The translations under genes and the position numbers were made by a program. From an uncultured Oscillospiraceae bacterium (lineage in GTDB: Bacteria; Bacillota; Clostridia; Oscillospirales; Ruminococcaceae): 64,000 nt of DNA. Below are positions 51,395 through 59,303 of the stretch, in pieces. The stretch is from NCBI GenBank assembly GCA_934539585.1, contig CAKTCT010000002.1, positions 60,540-124,539 of the forward strand, written 5' to 3'. Within the stretch, counting starts at the first letter, position 1; the number at the start of each line of letters is the position of its first letter. The notes beneath the pieces were generated by a model, which was not told the origin of the DNA, searched no databases, and saw only the letters and a list, made by a program, of their open reading frames with translations.

Positions 51395-53840
51395 TTCCGT
51401 CTGCCTCCTTTCGGGGATTTTCTTCCGTGGCGGTGCCCGACAGCAGGTTCAGCCGGACCTCGCCGTCCACATTGGCCCGCATCCGGCCGCTGACCGTGCC
51501 GTTGATCTCGCCGGTCACAAGGCCGTCCACGTACACCCAGCCGGAAACGGCTTTCTGCCGCACGGCGCTGGGCATGGAGAAGCTGGTTTTATCCGCAATG
51601 CCGCCGCCCAGCAGCAGAATCTGGGGCAGGACAAAGAGGACCAGGAACATGGATAGGATGGTGCCCCGCCCCAGGCTCTGGCCGATGCCTGCAATGGCGG
51701 CCTCGGAGGTCATCTGCCCGATGAGGGTGCCGGCCACGGTGAGGATGCTCCCCGAGGTGATCACCGTGGGGAAGGCGAAGTTCAGCGCCTCGATCATGGC
51801 GTCCTTGTGGCTCATGGACCCCTTGATCTCCTGGTAGCGGCTGGCAATGACGATGGCGTAGTCGATGTTGGCGCCCATCTGAATGGAACTGACCACCAGG
51901 TAGCTCATAAAGAACAGCGGCGTCTGGGTGAAGGTGGGGATGGAGAAGTTGATCCAGATGCTCCCCTGGATGACCAGAAGCAGCAGCACCGGCATCCCGG
52001 CGGATTTGAAGGTGAACAGCAGCACCACCAGCACGATGAGCAGCGAAACGATGCTGACCACGGCGTTGTCCCGGGAGAAGGACTTCTTGAAGTCGTACTC
52101 GTTGGTGGAATCCCCGGCCACATAGACGTTTCCGTCGGGATAGTACTCCTGGGCCGTCTCCCGGACGTCGTCCAGGAAGGCGTAGGTCTCGTCGCCGCTG
52201 ACCGGCAGGTTCAGGTAGAGGAGCATCCGGCTGTAATCCTCCCCCTGAAGCTGGGCCTTGGCGCTTTCCATCTGGGTCTTGGCGTCGGAGAGCATCTCCA
52301 TCTGCTCCGCGTCCAGGGAAATGATCCCCGCGTCCGCCTGGTCGCAGACAAAGAGGAACATGTCGATGAGGGGGACTTTGTAGGACCCGATGTTCCCCAT
52401 GAGTTTGCCGTAGTCCCCCTGCTCCGTGGCGTAGGCGGCGTAGACCACCTGGGCCATTTCGTAGTCCAGGCCCGCCAGCTCGGAGAACTGCCGGGGCGTC
52501 AGCTTATCCGCCAGGCAGTAGCCGTCCATGGCCTCCACGTTGGCGATGCCCATGGCAGAGTCGATCTCCTCCCGGCCCTCCAGCTCCTTGAGCAGCGCCG
52601 CTTCCTTGTCATAGTCCCCGGAGGGCACCACCAGGGCCAGCATGTTCTGGGAGGAGAAGGTGTCGTCGATGAGGTTCTCGGCAATCTGGCTCTCGTTCAG
52701 CTTGGGCGTGGTCAGGGCGCTGTATCCGTAGGCGTAGGGGCACTGGTTGGAAAACCAGAATCCCGCCGCAATGACCCCCAGAAAGACGAAGGGCACGACC
52801 TTCCGGGTGGCCCAGGCGTATTTCCCGGCGAAGGTGATTTTTGGCACCAGATTCCGGTGCTCCGTCTTGTCGATAAGGGGCCCGAACAGCACCAGCAACC
52901 CCGGCATGACGATAAAGACGGACAGCAGCGCGTAGAAAATGGCTTTGATCAGGCAGATGCCCATGTCCGGCCCGATCTTGAACTGCATGAACAGCATGGC
53001 GCAAAGGCCGCCGATCGTGGTCAGGGAGCTGGAGCCGATTTCCACAATGGCCTTGCTCAAAGCGGCGATGGCGGCCTCCCGGGTGGGGAGGGTCTTCCGT
53101 TCCTCCTTGAACCGGTTGCAGAGGATGACGGCGTAGTCCAGACTCAATGCCAGCTGTAAGATGCTGGTGACGGAGTTGGACACGAAGGAAATCTTCCCTA
53201 ACAGAAAGTTGCTCCCTTGGTTGAGAATCATGGCCGTCACAAAGGTCAGCAGCAGCACCGGGACCTCCCCGAAGGTCCGGCAGGTGATCAGCAGCACCGT
53301 GACCACGATCACCGCCACGTAGACCATGATGACGTTGACCTCCGACGCAATGGTCTCCTGCAAGGTGTTTCCCAGATCGGTGGAAACGTAGAGGTCGTAG
53401 TCCGCCAGGGCTTCCTTCACCGCGTCCAGGGCTTCCAGGCACTGATCGTCGGTCTCGTCGTAATCGAAGGTCACGGTAAACAGCGCCGAGGACCTGGCGT
53501 AGTGCTCCTCGGTCTGGTCAAAGGCCGCGCTCTGCACGCCTTTGATGTCTGCCAGCTGGTCCCGCAGGGCCTCCGCGTCGTCGTAGGTGATGTTGGCCAC
53601 CATGACCTCCGCCGTGCCGTAGGTGGTGAATTGCTCCTCCATGATGTTCAGGACCTGCTTGGTCTCGGCGTTTTCCGGCAGGTAAAAGGTCAGGTCGTTT
53701 TCCACCTGGACCCAGTTCCGGGAAAATGCGGAAAAAACCAGCAGGATCACGGTGATCAGGAAAAACAGGTTGCGCTTGTCTACGATGAAGGTGGCAAGCT
53801 TCACCATGAATCCGTTCTCTGCCTTGGGTGTCTGCGACAT
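51381..53840 (-). CDS. MMPL/RND-superfamily membrane transporter
   Basis: This 819-residue protein has the 12-TM duplicated layout: TM1 near residues 28-46, a large external loop (about 47-165), a bundle of membrane segments (about 168-330), TM7 near 353-371, a second external loop (about 372-610), and a last bundle (about 620-765). It carries charged positions in the membrane bundle (SLDYAVILCNRFKEER; GANIDYAIVIASRYQEI) typical of MMPL proton-driven transporters. It exports lipids, siderophores or peptides in known relatives; the cargo here is unknown. The C-terminal ~55 residues form a short low-complexity extension. AAAGGAGG precedes the start. It is co-transcribed with the GLUG protein. 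Confidence 0.9.
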   Translation of the reverse strand: MSQTPKAENGFMVKLATFIVDKRNLFFLITVILLVFSAFSRNWVQVENDLTFYLPENAETKQVLNIMEEQFTTYGTAEVMVANITYDDAEALRDQLADIKGVQSAAFDQTEEHYARSSALFTVTFDYDETDDQCLEALDAVKEALADYDLYVSTDLGNTLQETIASEVNVIMVYVAVIVVTVLLITCRTFGEVPVLLLTFVTAMILNQGSNFLLGKISFVSNSVTSILQLALSLDYAVILCNRFKEERKTLPTREAAIAALSKAIVEIGSSSLTTIGGLCAMLFMQFKIGPDMGICLIKAIFYALLSVFIVMPGLLVLFGPLIDKTEHRNLVPKITFAGKYAWATRKVVPFVFLGVIAAGFWFSNQCPYAYGYSALTTPKLNESQIAENLIDDTFSSQNMLALVVPSGDYDKEAALLKELEGREEIDSAMGIANVEAMDGYCLADKLTPRQFSELAGLDYEMAQVVYAAYATEQGDYGKLMGNIGSYKVPLIDMFLFVCDQADAGIISLDAEQMEMLSDAKTQMESAKAQLQGEDYSRMLLYLNLPVSGDETYAFLDDVRETAQEYYPDGNVYVAGDSTNEYDFKKSFSRDNAVVSIVSLLIVLVVLLFTFKSAGMPVLLLLVIQGSIWINFSIPTFTQTPLFFMSYLVVSSIQMGANIDYAIVIASRYQEIKGSMSHKDAMIEALNFAFPTVITSGSILTVAGTLIGQMTSEAAIAGIGQSLGRGTILSMFLVLFVLPQILLLGGGIADKTSFSMPSAVRQKAVSGWVYVDGLVTGEINGTVSGRMRANVDGEVRLNLLSGTATEENPRKEADGNETE

Positions 53841-53870
53841 GTCCGGGCATCCTCCTTTTGCAGTGAAAAA

Positions 53871-54173
53871 TTACTTTGCGGCTTCGGTGGACCGCTTTCC
53901 CCGGAGCTTCATCTGGCTGTTCCGATAGAAAACAACCCCGAAAAGCTCGTCCCCCCGAAGCTCCGCCTGAGTGCGGCAGCTAAGAACGCTGACTGCCGTG
54001 CGAAGATTGTGGAAAAGCTCCAGCCGCTGCCCCAGGCGCTTCCCCCGGACAGGATTGTCAAAGCCCAGAAGGGAAAAGGTCCCGTTTACGTCGCCGTTTT
54101 CCTCGGTCCATGACAGTGTTCCGGCGCGTTGGCCCAGCTGTCCGTCCAGCACGATTTGATAGATCTGCGTCAT
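53871..54173 (-). CDS. Small protein of unknown function at the head of the MMPL operon
   Basis: This 100-residue soluble protein reads MTQIYQIVLDGQLGQRAGTLSWTEENG and is predicted mostly beta-rich with a basic tail (KLRGKRSTEAAK). No family is recognised. The start at 54173 follows AAAGGGGGC. It lies between a divergent promoter pair and the MMPL gene, and is the first gene of the operon under probable TetR control. Its strand content and start suggest a real gene. Confidence 0.6.
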   Translation of the reverse strand: MTQIYQIVLDGQLGQRAGTLSWTEENGDVNGTFSLLGFDNPVRGKRLGQRLELFHNLRTAVSVLSCRTQAELRGDELFGVVFYRNSQMKLRGKRSTEAAK

Positions 54174-54201
54174 TTCGCAGCCCCCTTTCCAGTGCTTTTC
54201 C

Positions 54202-54230
54202 AGTGTACCGCGTTTTGGGCGGAGAGACAA
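54202..54230 (-). promoter_or_regulatory. Promoter of the MMPL operon
   Basis: Minus-strand TTGTCT (54230-54225) and TACACT (54207-54202) have 17-bp spacing, about 29 bases upstream of the first gene. Confidence 0.6.
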
Positions 54231-54285
54231 AGGTCAACGCCGCCGGTTTTGGCAAAAATCCGACAGAAAACCGCGGTTGTCCTAC

Positions 54286-54314
54286 TGGAAAACCCCGTGG
54301 ATTTATGGTATACT
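54286..54314 (+). promoter_or_regulatory. Promoter of the TetR regulator gene
   Basis: TGGAAA (54286-54291) and TATACT (54309-54314) have 17-bp spacing, 25 bases before the start codon. It faces away from the MMPL operon promoter. Confidence 0.55.
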
Positions 54315-54338
54315 TCTGATAGGGAAGGGAGGAGTTTT

Positions 54339-54944
54339 ATGGAAAAAAAGACCTACGCGGTCTCCGACCAGACCAAACGCGCCCTGGCCGCAGCGCTGAA
54401 GGAGCTCATGGTTCAGAACCCCATCGATAAGATCGCCATCCACGACCTGACGGAGCGCTGCGGCATCCGGCGGCAGAACTTCTACTACCATTTCGAGGAC
54501 GTCTACGACCTCCTCCGCTGGATGCTCCAGGAGGAAGCGGTCTCCCCCCTCCAGCAGCACCAGGGGACCCTGCTCTGGCAGGAGGGGCTGCTGCAGCTGT
54601 TCCGGTACATCGAGGCCAACCGGGCCGTCTGCCTCTGCGCCCTGCGTTCCGTGGGCCGGGAGCACCTCAAACGCTTTTTCCAGTCGGACATTCACGCCAT
54701 CATCCACCGCACCGTGGAGGAGGTGGGCCAGGAGGTGGGCGCCATCCAGGCCGGCGTCACTCAGGAGGACCTGGACATGACCACCCACTTTTACGTCATC
54801 GCCCTCAGCGGCATGCTGGAAAGCTGGCTCCTGGGCGAGATCGACCGGACCCCGGAGGAGCTGGTGGATTTCGCCGACCGCCTTCTGCAGGAGCACATCC
54901 AGGGCGCCCGGATGCGCTGGGAGGAAGCGTCAGCCGCTCGATGA
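54339..54944 (+). CDS. TetR/AcrR-family transcriptional regulator
   Basis: This 201-residue protein has an N-terminal HTH (KIAIHDLTERCGIRRQNFYYHF at about residues 28-50) with the DhaS-like features of some TetR proteins, and a helical ligand-binding C-terminal domain. It is divergent from the MMPL/GLUG operon with 165 bases between, the classic arrangement for an exporter repressor. AGGGAAGGGAGG precedes the ATG. Ligand unknown. Confidence 0.9.
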   Translation: MEKKTYAVSDQTKRALAAALKELMVQNPIDKIAIHDLTERCGIRRQNFYYHFEDVYDLLRWMLQEEAVSPLQQHQGTLLWQEGLLQLFRYIEANRAVCLCALRSVGREHLKRFFQSDIHAIIHRTVEEVGQEVGAIQAGVTQEDLDMTTHFYVIALSGMLESWLLGEIDRTPEELVDFADRLLQEHIQGARMRWEEASAAR

Positions 54945-54991
54945 TCCTAACCGCGGACCCGTCCGATTTTTACATTTTGAAAGGAGCCCCT

Positions 54992-55528
54992 ATGGAAATC
55001 AGACCCCTGGACAAAGAAACCTACGCCGGCCGGAAATTCACCGCCCGCTACCGGACCGCCGGGTATTACGACATCTGCCCGTCGGAGACCGGCTTTCAGA
55101 TCCGCTACGTCCCCTTGGAGGCGGCTGTGGAAAAGTCCTTTGACGATGCCTTCTTCGGCGGCTGGCTGGAGGACCCGGTGGCCTTCGGCGCTTTTGAGGG
55201 GGAGGAGTTGCTGGGCTACGTGGAGGGCTCGCCGGAAAGCTGGAACAACCGCTTCCGCATCAGCAATATCTGCGTTTTTGACGACTCCCGCCGCAGCAAA
55301 GGCGTGGGTACCCGGCTCATGGCGGCCATCACCCGGGCGGCCGCCGCCTTCGGCCCCCGGATGATGGTCCTGGAGACCCAGTCCTGCAACGAAAACGCCA
55401 TCGCTTTTTATAGGAAGAACGGCTTCGACATCATCGGCTTCGACCTCTACGCCTATTCCAACACCGACCCCCAGCGCCACGAGGTGCGCATCGAAATGGG
55501 GAAGATGCTGAACGGACCACCCCAGTAA
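54992..55528 (+). CDS. GNAT-family N-acetyltransferase
   Basis: This 178-residue protein has an acetyl-CoA loop block FDDSRRSKGVGTRLM near residue 98 and LETQSCNENAIAFYRKNGF near residue 127, both typical of the GNAT fold. AAAGGAG precedes ATG 54992, 47 bases after the TetR stop, so it may be in the TetR transcript. Acceptor unknown. Confidence 0.88.
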   Translation: MEIRPLDKETYAGRKFTARYRTAGYYDICPSETGFQIRYVPLEAAVEKSFDDAFFGGWLEDPVAFGAFEGEELLGYVEGSPESWNNRFRISNICVFDDSRRSKGVGTRLMAAITRAAAAFGPRMMVLETQSCNENAIAFYRKNGFDIIGFDLYAYSNTDPQRHEVRIEMGKMLNGPPQ

Positions 55529-55531
55529 AAG

Positions 55532-55568
55532 ACCCCGGCGGACAGGCCCTTCTGTCCGCCGGGGTTTT
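55532..55568. terminator. Bidirectional terminator
   Basis: ACCCCGGCGGACAG (55532-55545) pairs with CTGTCCGCCGGGGT (55552-55565) and is followed by T's. It separates the acetyltransferase gene from the convergent lipoprotein array. Confidence 0.92.
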
Positions 55569-55580
55569 GTGGTGAATGGG

Positions 55581-56387
55581 TTATTCTTTCGCGTCTGCGG
55601 AGGCTTCGATGGCTTCCGCCTGTTCCAGAATCGGCTCCACAGCCTTGCCGTAGTGGCTCCACAGGGAGTAGTCCGCCTTGGGCTCAGTGGACTGGGATAG
55701 CTCCACGACCTTCTGAACCTGGTCCAGGGAGAGCCCGGCGGCGATGTAGTCTTCGGCGGTGTGCTCAGCCATCCAGTAGATGGAGTAAAGCTCCCCGTCG
55801 TTTTCATTATACACTGCCAGGGGTCCGCAGAAGGCACGGTTGATCTCCTTCTGGTCGCCGGAGTAGATGGCGTCGATCTGCTCGTCGGTGTAGCCGAACT
55901 CTTCCAGGTACTCGTCCATGGTCATTCCGATGCTTTCGACGAATTCCTGGGTCAGGTTCTCATAAATGCACCGGGTGAAATCTTCTCGGCTCACCTGGAA
56001 GTGTTCCACAAAAGCAACGATGGTAAAGCCTTCGCCGGGGCGGTGATAAGGGTCGTAGTAATCGCGAAAAGAGTTATACCATTCTGTAAATTTATCTCGC
56101 CCCACTAATTGTTCCAACTCATATGTGACTGCATGATAAGAGAAAGTGTGTTCCTGGCATTGAAGATTAGGACCACCGATTTCCTCTTCATCAGAAGATT
56201 CTGTAGGCTCTTGAGACGAAGAAACAGGTTCAGAAACCTCCGTGGATTTGGAAGTATCTTCCGAGGGCATTTCCGAAACCGAAGATGTCGGCGCAGAAGG
56301 TTCTTCCGAGACTTCTGGCAATGCGGTGTTTCCACAGGAAGTGAGAACCAACGCAACCACAACAATGAAACTGTAAAAACGCCGCAT
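55581..56387 (-). CDS. Single-domain lipoprotein, type C of the repeat family
   Basis: This 268-residue lipoprotein has a lipobox TSC (C18) and an S/E/P-rich linker of about 60 residues, followed by one copy of the unrecognised domain (about residues 72-260). The domain reads QCQEHTFSYHAV, FVEHFQVSREDF, EQIDAIYSGD, INRAFCGPLAVYNENDGELY and YWMAEHTAEDYIAAGLSLDQ. It is nearly identical to domain C of the triple protein at 59304-61100, also at the DNA level in its C-terminal half. The second ATG (56387) is preferred, as the first lies on the AAAGGAGT site. It is the last gene of the array. The function is unknown, but the surface location is clear. Confidence 0.8.
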   Translation of the reverse strand: MRRFYSFIVVVALVLTSCGNTALPEVSEEPSAPTSSVSEMPSEDTSKSTEVSEPVSSSQEPTESSDEEEIGGPNLQCQEHTFSYHAVTYELEQLVGRDKFTEWYNSFRDYYDPYHRPGEGFTIVAFVEHFQVSREDFTRCIYENLTQEFVESIGMTMDEYLEEFGYTDEQIDAIYSGDQKEINRAFCGPLAVYNENDGELYSIYWMAEHTAEDYIAAGLSLDQVQKVVELSQSTEPKADYSLWSHYGKAVEPILEQAEAIEASADAKE

Positions 56388-56402
56388 ATACCTCATACTC
56401 CT

Positions 56403-57143
56403 TTATTCTTTCGCGTCTGCGGAGGCTTCGATGGCTTCCATCTGTTCCAAAGTGGTCTCAGCCTCTTTGCCTAACTCGTTCCAACGCCAATAATCCTTCG
56501 TTTGAGCATCCTCTACGATTTGTTGAACTTGGTCCAAGGGCAGACCGATGGCAACGCACTCCTCCGCTGTGTGATTTGCAATCCAGTGGAGAGAGTAAAG
56601 CTGGCCGTCGTTTTCATTGTATACAGCCAGCCCGCCGCAGAAGACTCGGTTGACCTCTTTGGGGTCTCCGGAGTAAATGGCATCAATCTGCTCCATGCTG
56701 TACATAGTGATGCCATCGTGTTCTTCGATGAATTCTTCATCTACACCGTCTCGGGTCAAGGAAATGAAGGTCTCTTTTGAAATCTGAAAGTGTTCGACAA
56801 AGGCAATGATATTGCAGTTTTCGTCAGAATTCCATTCATTGAAATCATATTCCAAAGAATCAATCCATGCATTGAACACGTCCATGCCAACATAGTCAAT
56901 CAAGGGACCATCAATGAAATGATACATCATTTTGTGAGTGCCACAAATATTCATACCGCCTGTGTTGGAATTTTCCTCAGCAGATGATGCATCAGCGGCA
57001 TCATGACTGTCCTGAGACACAGTTTGGCTTGATGTACTCACTTCGCTTTGACTGAGACCAGAGGAATAAAGGTCTTCGTGTGCAGTTTGTGAACAGCCTG
57101 TCAACATAAGTAAAGTGCAAAAAACAACTAGAAACTTTTTCAA
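56403..57143 (-). CDS. Single-domain lipoprotein, type B of the repeat family
   Basis: This 246-residue lipoprotein has a lipobox LTGC (C17), then an S/E/D-rich linker and one domain copy (about residues 65-240) that resembles domain B of the triple protein (DYVGMDVFNAWIDSL, FVEHFQISKETFISLTRDG, EQIDAIYSGDPKEVNRVFCG). The start TTG 57143 lies eight bases after AAGGAGG; a GTG at 57152 lies inside that site. The gene is clearly poorer in GC than the neighbouring triple gene. It sits between the M23 peptidase gene and the type C gene. Confidence 0.8.
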   Translation of the reverse strand: MKKFLVVFCTLLMLTGCSQTAHEDLYSSGLSQSEVSTSSQTVSQDSHDAADASSAEENSNTGGMNICGTHKMMYHFIDGPLIDYVGMDVFNAWIDSLEYDFNEWNSDENCNIIAFVEHFQISKETFISLTRDGVDEEFIEEHDGITMYSMEQIDAIYSGDPKEVNRVFCGGLAVYNENDGQLYSLHWIANHTAEECVAIGLPLDQVQQIVEDAQTKDYWRWNELGKEAETTLEQMEAIEASADAKE

Positions 57144-57156
57144 AATGGACACCTCC

Positions 57157-58446
57157 TTAGTTCATGTCCGGACCAAATAAGATGCCGTTCTGAATTTCGT
57201 AAGCATTTTCATTTAGTGCAAAGAAAGCTAAAGGATTTAGTGCATCCCATGGTGATAGGTCTAAAGGCCCATTGACATTGAAGGCTTGTACCGGACTAAT
57301 GTCGAGGTGCAAGTGTGTCCCCGTACTTGCTGTGCCGGTGTTTCCGACATAACCGATTAACGCTTCTCTAGCCACTTCTTGATTCTTGGAAATCGCTGAA
57401 GAACGTGACTGCATGTGGAAATAGCGGATATACAAGGTTGGTGACAGGTTGGTAGCCGATGTACTGATGATTATCGTATGTCCTGTAGTGTTAAAGTATC
57501 CTACACATTCAGCTTTTCCGGCGGCAACATTTTTAATAGCAGCACCGGCAGTACTAATGATATCAACGCCTTGATGGTCATTGTATGCATGTGAACTGGT
57601 ATACCGGATATTTCTGGATAAGCGAGTATTCTGCGTAACAGATGTATCCAAAGGATATGGCCACACCTGTTTTGCTCCGCTTTCCGCAAAGTAGAAATTC
57701 CGCTTAATTGTAGGTTCATCGGAACGCGGCAGGTAATGCCCGCCAACCGCCATACTGCCTTCCGGGTAGGTTATTCCGTTGGTAGTGGTTTGAACGGGAT
57801 ACAAATAGTAGAGAACGGCTTTCATAAAGAACCAGCCGCTATGCTCCATTCCTCCATCTGCCTGGAAGTAGTACCAATATCCATTCACCTTTACCCATTC
57901 CGATGCGGCCATGATGCCAGTGGAGGGTTTCAGATAGTAATAGACATCGTCCTCACTAACATAAATCCATCCGGTGCGCATGTTTCCGTCCGCACCCAGG
58001 TAGAACCAGAAAACTCCTGCATCTGCTTCATTGGTAGCAGGCAGCTGCTTCCAGCCGGTTTGCAGAACGCCATTCTGATAATAGCGATAATTGCCGTCAA
58101 CAGTGACCCACTTATTGAGGTACGTTCCAGTGGCAATGACATACCACAGACCACTGCTGTTTTTGGCGATCTGACTGCTGGTGTAGGATGGGTAAGTCGC
58201 CAGCACCATGGGCTCCAGGGCCGTAACGTCGGTAATACCCAGCTCCATCATCTCTCCCGGAGAGTAAGGCGCGTCGGGTTCCGCGTCGGGGTCCGTGGGA
58301 ATGGGCGGGCCCTGGTCCACCACCGTTATCGGCCCTCGGCCGTCCCCGGCGGGAGACGCAGCGACTTGCATCGAAACCGTGCAGAGCACCATGGAAATCG
58401 ACGCGGCAATACACACGAGCGTTTTCCAGATTCTTGGCAAATCCAT
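57157..58446 (-). CDS. M23-family endopeptidase with cell-wall-binding repeats
   Basis: This 429-residue protein has a signal peptide or N-terminal anchor (about residues 10-30) and a P/D-rich segment. Several W/Y-rich cell-wall-binding repeats follow (about residues 100-245; GLWYVIATGTYLNKWVTVDG, WYYFQADGGMEHSGWFF). A LytM/M23 zinc domain comes last (about 280-395) with H291-x3-D295, the H-x-H pair H378/H380 (GTHLHLDI) and a supporting H344. It would cleave peptidoglycan cross-bridges at the cell surface. ATG 58446 follows AAAGGAAGG. It has its own promoter and dyad and is inserted between the type A and type B lipoprotein genes. Confidence 0.88.
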   Translation of the reverse strand: MDLPRIWKTLVCIAASISMVLCTVSMQVAASPAGDGRGPITVVDQGPPIPTDPDAEPDAPYSPGEMMELGITDVTALEPMVLATYPSYTSSQIAKNSSGLWYVIATGTYLNKWVTVDGNYRYYQNGVLQTGWKQLPATNEADAGVFWFYLGADGNMRTGWIYVSEDDVYYYLKPSTGIMAASEWVKVNGYWYYFQADGGMEHSGWFFMKAVLYYLYPVQTTTNGITYPEGSMAVGGHYLPRSDEPTIKRNFYFAESGAKQVWPYPLDTSVTQNTRLSRNIRYTSSHAYNDHQGVDIISTAGAAIKNVAAGKAECVGYFNTTGHTIIISTSATNLSPTLYIRYFHMQSRSSAISKNQEVAREALIGYVGNTGTASTGTHLHLDISPVQAFNVNGPLDLSPWDALNPLAFFALNENAYEIQNGILFGPDMN

Positions 58447-58478
58447 CAACCTTCCTTTCTTTTTGGGATGATTGTTTT

Positions 58479-58498
58479 CTAGGAAGGGCCTTTCCTAG
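58479..58498. promoter_or_regulatory. Dyad symmetry before the M23 gene
   Basis: CTAGGAA-GGGCCT-TTCCTAG is an inverted repeat with perfect arms just downstream of the -10 box, a possible operator. Confidence 0.45.
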
Positions 58499-58503
58499 AT
58501 TCT

Positions 58504-58532
58504 AGCTTAACATAATTGGCAAAATTTGTCAA
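58504..58532 (-). promoter_or_regulatory. Promoter of the M23 / type B / type C genes
   Basis: Minus-strand TTGACA (58532-58527) with TAAGCT (58509-58504) at 17-bp spacing. The -10 box is weak, the -35 perfect. It gives the last three genes of the array an own transcript. Confidence 0.5.
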
Positions 58533-58584
58533 CAAGCATGTAAAAATTTATTCATCACATCCATATATGGCACACAATTCCCCA

Positions 58585-59289
58585 TTACCTGTTTGCCGCC
58601 AGGGCTTCCGCCTCCTCCAGAATCGGTGTGATCTCCTCTTCTAAGGGAGCCAAATATTGGTATTCATCAGTCGTTTGCACCCGGTCCAGGACCTCTTGAA
58701 TTGCGTGCAGGGATAACCCAACCGCCAGATAGTCGTTGGGATTGTGTTCGGCCAGCCATTCCAAGGTGTAAATTTCTCCATCGGATTCATTAAAGACCGC
58801 CACCGGACTGCAAAATGCCCGGTTAACAGTGAACGAATCATTGGAATAAATGGCATCTACTTCATCAAGAGTATAGATGTCGTCATACCAGCTTTCTTCG
58901 GTAAACCCCATCGACTCTACCTGGGCCAGACTGTCTGCATCCAGCCCAGGCCGGGTAACGGCCAGGAATACATCCTTGGAAATTTGGAAATCCCGAACAA
59001 AATCTAAAGTGGATAATTCTTTCCCATCATTTTGCTTCCACCAGGAATCAAAGTTGTCCGCGCCGACGTAATCGATGAGTGAACCGTCTACGGAATAGTA
59101 GTGGAAGGAATATTTCGCTTTGATGGTGCTTGCTCCGCCTGTACCGTCTGGTTCTTGGCTGTTTTCCGCAATGGAGGAGGGAGATTCGGGGATAGATGTG
59201 CTTGAAGGTTTATCCACCTGTCCGCAAGCAGACAGGCAATAAAGGCATCCAATTGAAATGACCAGCATAGAAATCAAGGCTTTATTCAT
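58585..59289 (-). CDS. Single-domain lipoprotein, type A of the repeat family
   Basis: This 234-residue lipoprotein has a lipobox LSAC (C22), a short S/P-rich linker, and one domain copy (about residues 55-230) matching domain A of the triple protein (YYSVDGSLIDYVGADNFDSWWKQ, TLDEVDAIYSND, VNRAFCSPVAVFNESDGEIY). ATG 59289 follows AAAAGGTGTG. Upstream in-frame reading is a shadow of the previous gene. Relative to domains B and C it lacks the extra N-terminal cysteine. GC content is lower than in the triple gene. Confidence 0.8.
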   Translation of the reverse strand: MNKALISMLVISIGCLYCLSACGQVDKPSSTSIPESPSSIAENSQEPDGTGGASTIKAKYSFHYYSVDGSLIDYVGADNFDSWWKQNDGKELSTLDFVRDFQISKDVFLAVTRPGLDADSLAQVESMGFTEESWYDDIYTLDEVDAIYSNDSFTVNRAFCSPVAVFNESDGEIYTLEWLAEHNPNDYLAVGLSLHAIQEVLDRVQTTDEYQYLAPLEEEITPILEEAEALAANR

Positions 59290-59303
59290 AGTATTCACAC
59301 CTT

